NCBI RefSeq assembly: GCF_015277855.1
Contig: NZ_CP063812.1
Span: 1,178,001-1,242,000, forward strand
Direction: 5' to 3'
From: Microbacterium cremeum
GTDB taxonomy: Bacteria > Actinomycetota > Actinomycetes > Actinomycetales > Microbacteriaceae
DNA: 64,000 nt
Shown here: piece by piece, positions 8,045-17,914 of the stretch
Layout of the letters: the number at the start of each line of letters is the position of its first letter
Numbering within the stretch: the first letter of the stretch is position 1
Notes under the pieces: generated by a model
What the model was told of the DNA's origin: nothing
The model's database searches: none
What the model saw: the letters and a program-made list of their open reading frames with translations, nothing else
Program-made: the position numbers and the translations under genes

Positions 8045-10684
8045 CTACCTCGGCTTCCGGTTGCGCAGCAGCTTCTCCCCCTCGACCAGAGCGAGAACTG
8101 TTGCCCCGAGAGCGAAGCACGCTCCCCATTCGACGAGGGAGAGAGGGGTCAGCTGAAGGAGGTCGGCGCTGACGCTCCAGGTCATGGCGACCCATTGCAG
8201 GATCAGCGAACCGGTGGCGGCGGCGAGGAGGAACGGATTCGAGAAGGGGCTGAGCGTGAAGAGGGAACGATGCTCAGCGCGCGCGTTGCCGGTCTGGAAG
8301 AAGTTCAGAGTGACCAGAACGGTGAGGGCGAGCGTGCGCGCGTGCGTCTCCGAGTATCCCGATTCGATCGCCCACGTGTAGACCAGCAGCACGACCATGC
8401 CGATCCAGGCTCCGGTGATGGCCACGCGGATCCACAGCGTCCGTGACAGCAGTCCCTGACTCTGGGGGCGCGGCGGTCGGGTGAGCTCGTCTCCTTCGGC
8501 GGGCTCGAAGGACAGCGCGATGTCTTGAAGGCCGTTGGTGACCATGTTGATCCAGAGGACCTGGATGGGAAGGAACAGCAGCGGGTGCTCGGTGAAGACG
8601 TTGGTCAGCACCGCGATGATCACACCGAGCGCCGTCGAGAGGAGGAAGAAGGTGGCCTTCCGGATCGCGGCGAAGGTCACGCGGCCTTGCAGGACTGCAC
8701 TCACGATGGTGACGAAGTTGTCGTCCGTGAGCACCATGTCGGCGGACTCGCGTGCGACGTCGGTTCCGCTTCGTCCCATTGCGACGCCGATGGACGCCGC
8801 CTTCAGTGCGGGTGCGTCGTTGACGCCGTCTCCGGTGACGGCGACGACCTCGCCCTGGTCCTGGAGCGCGGTCACGATCCGCAGCTTGTCCTGTGGGGAG
8901 ACGCGGGCGGCGACGCCGGCCTCACGAAGCCGCGCCGCCAGCAGGGCATCGTCGAGGTGCCGCATCTCCCGTCCGGTCACCGCGGGCCCCCGATGGGGGA
9001 TGCCGAGGCGGTCGGCAATGGCCTCGGCGGTGGCCGGATGATCGCCCGTGATCATCTTCACCGCGATCCCCGCGTCCTGGCAGGATGCGATGGCCTCGGC
9101 GACGCCGGGCCGAGGCGGATCGTCCATGCCCTCCAGGCCGAGAAGAGTCAGGTCCGATGGAGTGGGAAGCGGTCGGCGTGCGTCCCACCCCCGCGGAAGC
9201 GGTCGGGTGGCGGTGGCGATGACGCGGAGGCCTCGTCTTCCCATCTCGACGTTCGCATCGTGCACGGCCTCTGGTTCAAGCGGGATGTCGCCGTGGCAGG
9301 TCCGTAGGCGCGAGCTCATCGCGATCAGTGCGTCGGGTGCGCCCTTCACGTAGAGGACGCACGAGCCGTCAGGACTTCGCCTGGCGGTCTGGGAGTAGCC
9401 GAGCTGCGGCTCGTACGACGTGTGCGACAGCGGCGGCCCGCCGGCCTCGGGAGCGACGTCGCCGTGACGGAGCGCAGCGACTGCCATTGCGACGTCGACG
9501 GAGTCGCCGATGAACCCGTCGGTTCCGTGCCGCCTCCGGGCCTCGTTGGTGAGCGCTCCGGTCCGCAGCACTTCGAGAACCAGTGGGTCGTCGTGCGCTG
9601 CACGCTGCTCTGTCGCTGGAGGCGCGAGGTGCGTGAGACCGTTGGTCGTCCAGACTTCTTCGACGGTGAGGGTGTTCTGGGTGAGCGTGCCGGTCTTGTC
9701 CGAGCCGATCACGGTTGTCGACCCGAGTGCCTCGACGACGGGGAGCCTCCGGATCACCGCCTTGTGGCGCGCCATGCGTGCGACACCGACGCTCAGCGCG
9801 ATGGTCAGCACGACCGGCAGTGCCTCCGGGATCGACGCGACGGCGAGCGCGACGGCGGAGAGGAAGACGTCCTCCAGGGAGCCGCCGAGGATGAGCCCGG
9901 AGGCGAATACGAGAGCGGCCACCGCAGCGACGGCGATTCCCACTCGCGACTCGAACCGCTTCATCAGTCGCTGAAGCGGGGTCATCGGCGAGGCGCCCTG
10001 CACGAGCGCATTGATCCGCCCCACCTCGGTGTCGTCGCCTGTGGCGACGACGATGCCGGTGCCGCGCCCCGTCGTGACGAAAGTTCCGCTGAACGCCATC
10101 GACGTGCGATCCCCGACGCCGGCATCGGACGGTACCGGCGATGTGGCTTTCACCACCGGGTAGACCTCACCGGTGAGCATCGACTCATCGAGCTGCAGGG
10201 ATCGCACCTCGGTGAGTCGCAGGTCGGCGGGCACGCGATCTCCGCTCTCGATGATCACCACGTCGCCGGGGACGACCACTGTCGCGGAGACCACGGAGAC
10301 GTGCCCGTCTCTGAGCAGCCGACATTGAGGCGTGCTGAGGACGGCGAGCGCACGGACCTCCGCCGATGCTCGCTGCTCCTGCCAGAACCCGATCGCCGCA
10401 TTCACAACCAGAACAACGAGGATGGCGCCGGTATCGGCCCACTTTCGCATCGCGGCGGTGATGGCCCCCGCGCCGAGGAGGATCAGGATCAGCGGCGACG
10501 CGAATTGCCGCAGCAGGACTCTCCACGCGGGCGTGGGCGGGGCGACGAACAGCTCATTCTGGCCGAGCCGGGTCAGTCGCTCGGTCGCCTCGACCGTCGT
10601 GAGCCCCGATGGTCGACTGCCGAGCATCTGGAAGGTCGCCGCGACATCGCGCGCATGCCAGGTGTCGCCGCCGTTCGTGCCCAC
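8045..10684 (-). CDS. Cation-transporting P-type ATPase (type II, CtpF-like)
   Basis: An 879-residue P-type ATPase. It has an N-terminal cytoplasmic cation-ATPase domain, membrane pairs, the transport motif PEALPVV, the phosphorylated Asp329 in DKTGTLT, and the hinge motif TGDGVNDAPALK. Length and motifs fit the calcium/proton-type (PacL/Pma1-like) group rather than metal P1B pumps. It starts 57 bp after the universal stress protein gene on the same strand. In M. tuberculosis the equivalent pair Rv1996 (USP) and ctpF (Rv1997) belongs to the DosR regulon; a DosR-like box lies upstream of the USP here. Confidence 0.92.
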   Translation of the reverse strand: MGTNGGDTWHARDVAATFQMLGSRPSGLTTVEATERLTRLGQNELFVAPPTPAWRVLLRQFASPLILILLGAGAITAAMRKWADTGAILVVLVVNAAIGFWQEQRASAEVRALAVLSTPQCRLLRDGHVSVVSATVVVPGDVVIIESGDRVPADLRLTEVRSLQLDESMLTGEVYPVVKATSPVPSDAGVGDRTSMAFSGTFVTTGRGTGIVVATGDDTEVGRINALVQGASPMTPLQRLMKRFESRVGIAVAAVAALVFASGLILGGSLEDVFLSAVALAVASIPEALPVVLTIALSVGVARMARHKAVIRRLPVVEALGSTTVIGSDKTGTLTQNTLTVEEVWTTNGLTHLAPPATEQRAAHDDPLVLEVLRTGALTNEARRRHGTDGFIGDSVDVAMAVAALRHGDVAPEAGGPPLSHTSYEPQLGYSQTARRSPDGSCVLYVKGAPDALIAMSSRLRTCHGDIPLEPEAVHDANVEMGRRGLRVIATATRPLPRGWDARRPLPTPSDLTLLGLEGMDDPPRPGVAEAIASCQDAGIAVKMITGDHPATAEAIADRLGIPHRGPAVTGREMRHLDDALLAARLREAGVAARVSPQDKLRIVTALQDQGEVVAVTGDGVNDAPALKAASIGVAMGRSGTDVARESADMVLTDDNFVTIVSAVLQGRVTFAAIRKATFFLLSTALGVIIAVLTNVFTEHPLLFLPIQVLWINMVTNGLQDIALSFEPAEGDELTRPPRPQSQGLLSRTLWIRVAITGAWIGMVVLLVYTWAIESGYSETHARTLALTVLVTLNFFQTGNARAEHRSLFTLSPFSNPFLLAAATGSLILQWVAMTWSVSADLLQLTPLSLVEWGACFALGATVLALVEGEKLLRNRKPR

Positions 10685-10741
10685 CGCGCCTCCCGGGTCT
10701 GGCCTGGCTCGAGCGTCTGGATGGCTTGTGCAGACGTGTGC

Positions 10742-11584
10742 TCAGCGCACGATCGCAACGGCGGTCGGCATGCGGTCGAGCAATGTCTGGCTCGTCGACC
10801 CCAGCAGAAAGCGGGCGATTCCGCCGCGGCCATGGCTGCCCACGACGACGAGGCGCGCGCGCTCCGCCTCACGACAGAGCACCTCGGCGGGATATCCAGC
10901 CTCGACGATCGAGCGCAGCTGCAGATCCGGATAGTCCTCGCGCAGCCCGGCGAGCGAGAGCCCGAGAGTCTCCTCCGTGAGATTCTGCATGTTGGTCAGA
11001 TAGTCCTCGGGATAGCTCCGGATCTCCAGAGGCACGGCGAACGGTGACCAGGCGGCGACCGCGGTGAGCGGCTCGTGGGTCCGATCAGCCTCCTGGGCGG
11101 CGAACCGGATGGCGTGCTCCGACACCTCGGAGCCGTCGACGCCGACGACGACGCCAGAGCGGTCATCGAGGTCCATGTCGGGGATGACGGCGACCGGACA
11201 ATGAGCACCGGCACTCACTCGGATGCCCCGCGGCCCGCGCGCGCGTGCGTGACGCTCGCCGGAGTAGTCGCTGCCGATCACCAAGAGGTCCGCGTCTCGC
11301 GAGATCTCCAGCAGCTGCTCGAGAGGACGGCCCCTCGCGAGCCGAACCGTCACATCGAGCCCGGCCGCGCGCGCCATCGCTGCGCGGTCGTCCAGCAGCT
11401 GTTCCGTCGCAGCGAGCGCCGCATCGACGAGCGCCGATTCGCCGCCGATCCCCGCACCGTGCTCCACCACCGACACCAGGAGAATGCGCTCGCGGCGATC
11501 CTGAGCCCGCCGCACCGCCCAGTCGACGGCACGCCGAGACGCGGCTGCGTCTGTCACTCCGACCGCAATCAAGCGCTTCATCAC
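10742..11584 (-). CDS. Universal stress protein, tandem USP domains
   Basis: A 280-residue protein with two USP domains (about 1-140 and 145-280). The second keeps the ATP-binding GSHGRGGIARFLLGSTSQ loop; the first has a poorer match (GSDYSGERHARARGP). Tandem USPs are cytosolic stress and dormancy proteins that often bind ATP. It is the first gene of a unit with the CtpF-like ATPase. A DosR-like box is centred about 83 bp upstream, which suggests induction by the DevS/DevR-type pair at 20-22 kb. Confidence 0.92.
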   Translation of the reverse strand: MMKRLIAVGVTDAAASRRAVDWAVRRAQDRRERILLVSVVEHGAGIGGESALVDAALAATEQLLDDRAAMARAAGLDVTVRLARGRPLEQLLEISRDADLLVIGSDYSGERHARARGPRGIRVSAGAHCPVAVIPDMDLDDRSGVVVGVDGSEVSEHAIRFAAQEADRTHEPLTAVAAWSPFAVPLEIRSYPEDYLTNMQNLTEETLGLSLAGLREDYPDLQLRSIVEAGYPAEVLCREAERARLVVVGSHGRGGIARFLLGSTSQTLLDRMPTAVAIVR

Positions 11585-11660
11585 ATTCCCCGTCCTTCAC
11601 CGACCCCTCATCGCAGCGATGAGGGTGACACAAGCGTGCGGCGTCGGCGCGGGCACGGCC

Positions 11661-11674
11661 GGGACGAAAGTCAC
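11661..11674. promoter_or_regulatory. DosR-like box 1 (GGGACGAAAGTCAC)
   Basis: An imperfect palindrome whose reverse complement reads GTGACTTTCGTCCC, close to the mycobacterial DosR consensus (GGGACTTNNGTCCC-like). It lies 76 bp upstream of the USP start at 11584 and overlaps the stop codon of the metal ATPase gene. It is one of six similar boxes found between 11.6 and 23.0 kb. Confidence 0.6.
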
Positions 11675-13572
11675 ACGCGGTTCCTTTCAGGCGTCGACGC
11701 CGCCGTCCGCCCCGCGGGTGGCCCGAGGTCCGCATGCGAAGCCGCGAGGGCCCCCAGAGCGAAGAGGATGGTGGTGACGTCGACCAGTTCCTGGATCAGC
11801 GCTCCGACGACGGCCGGGATCACACCCGTCGTGGCGACGAGCATGAGTCCCACACTCAGCACGATGCCCACCCAGATGGCCACGTACGCCGTCCGCAGGG
11901 TGTGGCGCGCGACCGAGACGGCGTCGGCGACTCCGCGAAGGCTGTCTTTCAACAGGACGACGTCGGCCGCTTCGCCGGCCGCGGTCGCACCTCGAGCACC
12001 CAGGGCGATGCCGACGTCCGCGGCGGCGAGCACGGGGGCGTCATTCACACCGTCGCCGACGACCATCACGGGGCGCGGCTGCAGCTCCGCTGCCAGGCGT
12101 ACCTTGTCGGCGGGCAGCAGCTCGGCGTGAACCCGGGTGATTCCGAGGTCCGCCGCGATCGCGTCCGCGGTCTCTTGCGCATCACCGGTGAGCATGACCA
12201 GGCCGTCGACGCCGTGCCGCCGCAGCCAGTCGATGACCGTGCGCGACTCGGGCCGGGGGTCGTCGGCCAGAACCAGTACTCCGGCGAACCGGCCATCGAC
12301 CGCCACGTACGCGATCGCCTCGCCGGGCCGCGCGGTCGCGCGTGTCGTATCCGGTGCCAGCGAGGCGACGTAGGCGGGCTTTCCGACGACGACACGACGA
12401 CCGTCGACGGTCGCGGCGACACCGTTCGTGGCCACTTCGCTCGCGTCGTGCACGGGCAGGAGCGACAGCCCCCGGCCGTCCGCGGCTCGGCGGATGCCCG
12501 CGGCGAGCACATGTGTGGAGTACTGCTCGGCGGAGGCTGCAAGCGCCAGCACATCATCCGCCTCGAAACCCGGCGCGGCGCGGACGTCGACGAGATCCGG
12601 CTGACCCTCCGTGAGCGTCCCCGTCTTGTCGAAAGCCGCCGACCTCACGCGCGCGAGCTGTTCTATCACCGCGCCGCCTTTGACGATCACACCCGCTTTC
12701 GCTGCGCGGGACAGACCGCCCATGAACGCCACCGGAGCGGCGATGAGCAGCGGGCACGGAGTCGCCAGCACCAGCACCTCGGCGAATCTCGTCGGGTCAC
12801 CCGAGATGCCCCACGCGGCACCGGCGATGACAAGGGAGACCGCGGTGAACGGCACAGCGAAGCGGTCGGCGAGGCGCACCACCGGCGCTTTCGACTCCTG
12901 CGCCTCGTGCACCAGCGCCACGATCTGCTGGTACTGGCTGTCCGCCGCCGTGCGCGTGGATCGGATCTTCACCGCGCGCGATCCATTGAGAGAGCCCGAA
13001 AGCACCAGTTCGCCGGCGATGTGCGACACGGGCAGGCTCTCGCCCGTGATCGACGACTCGTCGAAAGACCCCGATTCACTCAGGAGCTCGCCATCGACAG
13101 GAACGATCTCGGACGGTCGCACCAACAGGATGTCGCCCACGCGGACGTCCTCAGCGGCCACGTCGCGCACGGACTCGGGGCCGTCCGCCGGGTCGCTGAC
13201 GGTATGCGCGATCCTCGGCGCCCGGTCGAGCAGCGCCGTCAGCTCACGCTTCGCACGTCGGGTTGCGAAGTCCTCGAGCGCCTGGCCGCCGGACAGCATC
13301 AACACGATGATCAAGGAGGCCACGTACTCGCCGACCGCGAGCGTGGCCACCATCGCGATCACAGCCAGGATGTCGAGGCCGACGTGGCCCCGCAGGACTT
13401 CCCGGACCATGCCGACCAGCGTCCACACGACGACGAGGGAAACGTACACGGTGGCCAGCCATCGACCAGCCTCCTGTGCGCCGGCCATGCTCAAGCCGAC
13501 GACGACCGCCCCCACGGCGACCGTGACGAACACGACCGGGTACCGAGCCACGAGCGAGAACCGGCTCCGCAT
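11671..13572 (-). CDS. Heavy-metal-translocating P1B-type ATPase without N-terminal metal domain
   Basis: A 633-residue P1B-ATPase starting at ATG 13572. The translocation motif is T-P-C273-P-L, the phosphorylated residue Asp315 lies in DKTGTLTEG, and GDGVNDAPVL marks the hinge. There is no N-terminal heavy-metal-associated domain. The CPx-type motif is CPL rather than the CPC of copper pumps, so the ion is uncertain. It should export a soft or divalent metal across the membrane. It lies among stress genes, but no DosR-like box is visible before it. Confidence 0.9.
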   Translation of the reverse strand: MRSRFSLVARYPVVFVTVAVGAVVVGLSMAGAQEAGRWLATVYVSLVVVWTLVGMVREVLRGHVGLDILAVIAMVATLAVGEYVASLIIVLMLSGGQALEDFATRRAKRELTALLDRAPRIAHTVSDPADGPESVRDVAAEDVRVGDILLVRPSEIVPVDGELLSESGSFDESSITGESLPVSHIAGELVLSGSLNGSRAVKIRSTRTAADSQYQQIVALVHEAQESKAPVVRLADRFAVPFTAVSLVIAGAAWGISGDPTRFAEVLVLATPCPLLIAAPVAFMGGLSRAAKAGVIVKGGAVIEQLARVRSAAFDKTGTLTEGQPDLVDVRAAPGFEADDVLALAASAEQYSTHVLAAGIRRAADGRGLSLLPVHDASEVATNGVAATVDGRRVVVGKPAYVASLAPDTTRATARPGEAIAYVAVDGRFAGVLVLADDPRPESRTVIDWLRRHGVDGLVMLTGDAQETADAIAADLGITRVHAELLPADKVRLAAELQPRPVMVVGDGVNDAPVLAAADVGIALGARGATAAGEAADVVLLKDSLRGVADAVSVARHTLRTAYVAIWVGIVLSVGLMLVATTGVIPAVVGALIQELVDVTTILFALGALAASHADLGPPAGRTAASTPERNRV

Positions 13573-13742
13573 GCCCACAGCCTGCCACGGACGCACGGAA
13601 ACGTCAGGACGCCGTGCGCCGCGTCCGGCTCTCCGCGGGTGCCGCGTCGTGGACGCAGAGCTCGTCAGCGCGCTGCACATGCGGGCGCAGAAGGTCGCGC
13701 CGGGGGAGCGACGTGCGCGTACCGTGGAAGCAGGGAGGTGGC

Positions 13743-14195
13743 ATGTCGCTGATCGCGTTGAGGGCTCGCCTGCAGACCGGCCGGTCCACGGCCCGTCGGC
13801 TGCTGCTGCTGATCGCGCTCACCGGCGCGGTCATCGTCGGCCTCCTCGCCATGCACTCTCTCAGCGGCCACGCCGCCTCAGGCGCCGGCGACCACGCCGC
13901 GGACACCGCCGTGGTCGCGGACCGCGACATCGGCCACGCCCATTCCGCCACCACGGCCACCACGGCCACCACCGTTGTCACCGATGTCTGCGCAGACTGC
14001 GGCGACGACCACTCGAGCATGCTCGCCATGGCCTGCGTCCTCGCGCTCCTGGCTGTCGCACTGCTGTTGCGACCGCAACCCGGGCACCGGTGGCTGTCGA
14101 CGATGCCTCGACCGCGACCGGTCCCGTCGGCCCCGGCGAGCCGAACACGTCGGCGACCCCCCTCTCTCACCGCCCTCTGCATCAGTCGCACGTGA
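13743..14195 (+). CDS. DUF6153-like small membrane protein
   Basis: A 150-residue protein with ATG 13743 after GGGAGGTGGC. It has one membrane segment near residues 20-42, a Thr/Ala/His-rich extracytoplasmic loop holding VCADCGDDHSSM, a second membrane segment at about 94-112, and a basic Pro-rich tail. Layout and the CxxC/His loop fit the DUF6153 family, which is often found next to DUF305 genes as here. The function is unknown; the thiol/His loop could bind metal. Confidence 0.7.
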   Translation: MSLIALRARLQTGRSTARRLLLLIALTGAVIVGLLAMHSLSGHAASGAGDHAADTAVVADRDIGHAHSATTATTATTVVTDVCADCGDDHSSMLAMACVLALLAVALLLRPQPGHRWLSTMPRPRPVPSAPASRTRRRPPSLTALCISRT

Positions 14196-14291
14196 AGCGT
14201 CCGGAGTCCGCTGCCGCCGACTCCGATTGCACACCTGCCTTGGCCGCCTGGTCTGGGCATACCTTCGCGTACCCCTGATTGGAGAACCCTG

Positions 14292-14894
14292 ATGAACACC
14301 CGCAACGCGGCCACCGCCGCACTTGCTCTCGGCATCGCCCTGACGCTGGCCGGCTGCGCCGACAGCGGTGGCACCGGCCCATGGTCCATGCCCGGCATGG
14401 ACCGCGACCCGAACCCGACCTCGACCTCGGCCTCGGCCGACTTCAACGAAGCGGACGTGATGTTCGCGATGATGATGATCCCGCACCACCAGCAAGCCAT
14501 CGACATGGCAGACGCGATCCTGGCGAAGGATCGCATCGACGAGAAGGTCGTGTCCCTCGCCGAGAACATCAAGGCTGCGCAGCAGCCCGAGATCGACCAG
14601 CTGCAGCGCTGGCTGGAAGAGTGGGGCGCCGGCATGCCGGGCATGGACGAGAGGGGACACGGCGGCGGGATGATGAGCGACGACGACATGGCCGCGCTGG
14701 AAGCCGCCACCGGCGTCGAGGCGTCCCGTCTGTTCCTCGAGCAGATGATCGTCCACCACGAGGGCGCCATCGAGATGGCGCAGGCCGAGATCGATCGCGG
14801 TCAGAACGCCGATGTGGTCGAGATGGCCCAGAACATCAAAGACAGCCAGACCGCTGAGATCGCGACGATGCAGGAACTGCTCGCCCAGCTCTGA
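14292..14894 (+). CDS. DUF305 lipoprotein
   Basis: A 200-residue protein with a lipoprotein signal peptide (LTLAGCA). Two DUF305 repeats follow, each with the diagnostic HH pair: MMIPHHQQAIDMA and QMIVHHEGAIEMAQ. This ferritin-like helical family is linked to metal, especially copper, handling outside the membrane, but the exact role is unknown. It comes 96 bp after the DUF6153-like gene on the same strand. A hairpin right after its stop probably ends transcription. Confidence 0.9.
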   Translation: MNTRNAATAALALGIALTLAGCADSGGTGPWSMPGMDRDPNPTSTSASADFNEADVMFAMMMIPHHQQAIDMADAILAKDRIDEKVVSLAENIKAAQQPEIDQLQRWLEEWGAGMPGMDERGHGGGMMSDDDMAALEAATGVEASRLFLEQMIVHHEGAIEMAQAEIDRGQNADVVEMAQNIKDSQTAEIATMQELLAQL

Positions 14895-14900
14895 CGCACG

Positions 14901-14934
14901 CGGTGAGGGGCACCTTCAGGGGCGCCCCTCACCG
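14901..14934 (+). terminator. Hairpin after the DUF305 gene
   Basis: An 11-bp perfect inverted repeat: left arm CGGTGAGGGGC at 14901-14911 and right arm GCCCCTCACCG at 14924-14934, with a 12-nt loop. It begins 6 bp after the DUF305 stop. There is no T-run, as is common for GC-rich actinobacterial terminators. Confidence 0.6.
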
Positions 14935-14941
14935 GGTTCGC

Positions 14942-14955
14942 GGGACCTTCGACCT
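14942..14955. promoter_or_regulatory. DosR-like box 2 (GGGACCTTCGACCT)
   Basis: Matches the box before adhP in 13 of 14 positions. It lies 75 bp upstream of the SHOCT gene start at 15031, which is followed by the PEP synthase gene, so both may be induced together. Confidence 0.65.
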
Positions 14956-15030
14956 GCTGCGTCGCCTCGTCGCGGAAGCATCATGATCCTGGAAAGCGTC
15001 CACCGGTGCGACGCGGTAAGGCGGTCACTC

Positions 15031-15273
15031 ATGATGTATGGAAGCTTCGGGTGGGGATGGATGTCGCTCGGCATCGTCCTCCTCCTCCTCATCCTGGCAG
15101 CGCTCATCGTGCTCATCGTCCGCGTGTTCACCATGGGCACCTCCCGCGCGACGGGCACAGGACCCGCCGCGCCGGGTTCCGCGCGCCAGATCGCGGAAGA
15201 ACGCCTGGCCCGCGGCGAGATCAGCCCCGAGGAGTTCGGGCAGATCGTCCGCGCTCTGGAGAGACCGAGCTGA
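15031..15273 (+). CDS. Small membrane protein with SHOCT domain
   Basis: An 80-residue protein. A short aromatic N-terminus leads into one Leu/Ile-rich membrane helix (about residues 11-32). A linker follows, then a C-terminal SHOCT motif with [23 protein letters not shown] domains are short oligomerisation modules at the ends of membrane or bacterial regulatory proteins. ATG 15031 and ATG 15034 are both possible starts, and ATG 14983 is less likely. It lies 16 bp before ppsA, probably in one operon driven from the DosR-like box. Confidence 0.78.
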   Translation: MMYGSFGWGWMSLGIVLLLLILAALIVLIVRVFTMGTSRATGTGPAAPGSARQIAEERLARGEISPEEFGQIVRALERPS

Positions 15274-15289
15274 GGCATCGGGCCGACCC

Positions 15290-17704
15290 ATGACGAACAT
15301 CCTTCAGCTCGACAGGATCACGATGGCGGATCTGCCGCAGGTCGGGGGAAAGAACGCCTCGCTCGGCGAGATGATCACCCGCCTCGGCGCCGCCGGAGTT
15401 CGCGTCCCCGGGGGCTTCGCCACCACGGCCGACGCCTACCGCGCCTTCCTCGCCGCCGGCGGGTTGGACCGACGCATCGAGGCGGAGCTCGCGCAGCTCG
15501 ACGTCTCGGACGTCGAACGGCTCAGTCGCGTCGGCGGTGAGATCCGCTCGTGGATCGAGGCGCAGCCGCTCCCGGGTGACGTGGAGCGCGACCTCCGCGC
15601 CGAGTACGAGACGATGATCGAGGGGGATGCCGACTCCGCCGCGACATGGGCAGTCCGGTCGTCGGCCACGGCCGAGGATCTGCCGGACGCGTCGTTCGCC
15701 GGGCAGCAGGAGACGTACCTGAACATCTCGGGCATCGATCACGTTCTGCACGCAGTCCGCAGCGTCTTCGCCTCGCTCTACAACGATCGGGCCATTGCCT
15801 ACCGCGTGCACCAGGGATTCGCGCACGGTGATGTCGCGCTGTCGGCTGCCGTGCAACGGATGGTGCGCTCCGACGTCGGTTCGTCGGGCGTCATGTTCAC
15901 CGTTGACACGGAGTCCGGCTTCGACCGCGCGGTGCTCATCACGAGCGCCTATGGCCTGGGCGAGGCCGTCGTGCAGGGGGCGGTCAACCCCGACGAGTTC
16001 ACGGTGTACAAGCCCGCGTTGCGAAACGGGCGGCCCGCCGTCCTGCGACGTCAGCTCGGCGAGAAGGCGGTCGCCCTCCGACTCGCGTCGGGACATGATG
16101 TCGGCTCCAGCACGGCGATGACGCCCGTGGCAGACCTGGACCGGCGCCGGTTCAGCATCTCGGATGACGAGGTTCTCGAACTCGCCCGATACGCGCTCAT
16201 CATCGAGGACCACTACGGCCGCGCGATGGACATCGAGTGGGCACGCGACGGGCTCGATGGAAAGCTCTACATCCTGCAGGCGAGGCCGGAGACGGTGGTC
16301 TCACGCCGGCACGAGCCCGTGCTCACCAGGTTTCTGCTGCGTGAGCACGGACCGGTCCTCCTCGAGGGCCGCGCGATCGGACAGCGCGTCGGTGCAGGCA
16401 AGGTCCGCATCGTGCGGTCCCCGGCGCAGATGAGCGACGTGCGCGACGGCGATGTCCTCGTCGCCGAGATGACCGACCCGGACTGGGAGCCGATCATGAA
16501 GCGGGCCGCGGCGATCGTGACAGACCGCGGCGGGCGCACGTGCCACGCCGCGATCATCGCCCGCGAACTCGGAATCCCCGCCGTCGTCGGAACGGGGAGA
16601 GCGACCAGCGACCTTGTGGACGGAGCCGAGGTGACCGTCTCGTGCGCCGAAGGCGAGGCGGGGGTGGTGTACGCAGGTCGGCTGGACTTCGTCGAGCAGA
16701 CGGTTCCCATCGAGCGGATGCCGCAGCCGCCGGTTCGCGTCATGCTCAATGTCGCCACCCCCGACCAGGCGTTCGCGCTCGCGGCGCTGCCGCACCAGGG
16801 CGTGGGTCTGGCTCGCCTGGAGTTCATCGTCGGGCATCAGATCGGCATCCATCCGCGTGCCCTCCTCGAGGGCGACGCGCTGGATGAGCCGCTGAGGTCG
16901 GAGATCGCCGACCGCGTCGCGGCCTACGCCTCGCCGCGGGACTTCTTCGTGCGGCGGGTGGCGGAGGGCGTGGCGACGATCGCCGCGGCGTTCGCCCCGG
17001 AGCCGGTGATCGTACGGACGAGTGACTTCAAGTCCAACGAGTACGCGCATCTTCTCGGCGGTGACCGCTACGAGCCGCACGAAGAGAACCCCATGCTCGG
17101 CTGGCGAGGCGCATCGCGATACGTCACGCCCGCCTTTCAGGAGTGCTTCGCCATGGAGTGCGAAGCCCTGCGCTTCGTCCGCGACGAGATGGGGCTGACG
17201 AACCTCAAAGTGATGGTGCCATTCGTGCGGACCGTCGCGGAGGCGGCCGCCGTGACCGCGGAGCTCGCCCGGCACGGACTCGAGCGGGGCCGCAACGGCC
17301 TCGAGATCATGATGATGTGCGAGATCCCTTCGAACGCACTCGTCGCCGATCGCTTCCTCGATCACTTCGACGGCTTCTCGATCGGCTCGAATGACATGAC
17401 GCAGCTGGTGCTGGGGATCGACCGTGACTCCGACCTGGTGTCCGCGGGCTTCGACGAGCGGGACCCCGCCGTGCTGGAAGTCCTGCGCCTGGCCATCGCG
17501 GCCTGCAAGCGCCGGGGGAAGTATGTGGGGATCTGCGGCCAGGGGCCATCGGATCATCCGGATTTCGCCGACTGGCTCGTCGATGAGGGCATCGACTCGA
17601 TCTCTCTCAACCCCGACTCCGTCGTCGAGACGTGGCTGCGGCTCGCAGAGCGCGCCGGCGCCTCGCAGGGAGTGCCTGACTCGGGCGCACACTCGAGCGC
17701 GTAG
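15290..17704 (+). CDS. ppsA: Phosphoenolpyruvate synthase
   Basis: An 804-residue enzyme that converts pyruvate and ATP to phosphoenolpyruvate, AMP and phosphate. It has the N-terminal ATP-binding PPDK domain (residues 5-345, with [20 protein letters not shown]), the swivelling phosphohistidine domain with His419 in GGRTCHAAI, and the C-terminal PEP-binding barrel with [11 protein letters not shown]. Length matches PEP synthase (about 790) rather than PPDK. It allows gluconeogenic carbon flow, which fits a starvation or low-oxygen programme. It follows the SHOCT gene and a DosR-like box. Confidence 0.94.
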   Translation: MTNILQLDRITMADLPQVGGKNASLGEMITRLGAAGVRVPGGFATTADAYRAFLAAGGLDRRIEAELAQLDVSDVERLSRVGGEIRSWIEAQPLPGDVERDLRAEYETMIEGDADSAATWAVRSSATAEDLPDASFAGQQETYLNISGIDHVLHAVRSVFASLYNDRAIAYRVHQGFAHGDVALSAAVQRMVRSDVGSSGVMFTVDTESGFDRAVLITSAYGLGEAVVQGAVNPDEFTVYKPALRNGRPAVLRRQLGEKAVALRLASGHDVGSSTAMTPVADLDRRRFSISDDEVLELARYALIIEDHYGRAMDIEWARDGLDGKLYILQARPETVVSRRHEPVLTRFLLREHGPVLLEGRAIGQRVGAGKVRIVRSPAQMSDVRDGDVLVAEMTDPDWEPIMKRAAAIVTDRGGRTCHAAIIARELGIPAVVGTGRATSDLVDGAEVTVSCAEGEAGVVYAGRLDFVEQTVPIERMPQPPVRVMLNVATPDQAFALAALPHQGVGLARLEFIVGHQIGIHPRALLEGDALDEPLRSEIADRVAAYASPRDFFVRRVAEGVATIAAAFAPEPVIVRTSDFKSNEYAHLLGGDRYEPHEENPMLGWRGASRYVTPAFQECFAMECEALRFVRDEMGLTNLKVMVPFVRTVAEAAAVTAELARHGLERGRNGLEIMMMCEIPSNALVADRFLDHFDGFSIGSNDMTQLVLGIDRDSDLVSAGFDERDPAVLEVLRLAIAACKRRGKYVGICGQGPSDHPDFADWLVDEGIDSISLNPDSVVETWLRLAERAGASQGVPDSGAHSSA

Positions 17705-17765
17705 GGCCTTCGGGTCGGTTCTGCGACATGCACGTCCATCCGAGCCGCACGATCACGGCGGTCGG

Positions 17766-17779
17766 GGGTCGAAGGTCCC
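17766..17779. promoter_or_regulatory. DosR-like box 3 (reverse: GGGACCTTCGACCC)
   Basis: GGGTCGAAGGTCCC on the plus strand, the exact reverse complement of the adhP box. It lies 135 bp upstream of the second universal stress protein gene and 47 bp from box 4, so the promoter has a double site. Confidence 0.65.
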
Positions 17780-17826
17780 GTGGCCTTCTCCCGGCGAGGG
17801 CCGCGGACGTCGAAACCGCGGCCGGA

Positions 17827-17840
17827 GGGACCTTAGGCCC
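17827..17840. promoter_or_regulatory. DosR-like box 4 (GGGACCTTAGGCCC)
   Basis: The most palindromic of the six boxes, 74 bp upstream of the universal stress protein start at 17915. Its spacing to the gene matches boxes 1, 2 and 6. Confidence 0.65.
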
Positions 17841-17914
17841 GTCGGCTGGGCTGCACCCCGGCTTGGCTTGTCTCAGCGCGGCGCGCCGCCGCACGAGCGA
17901 ACAGGGAGGGGCTG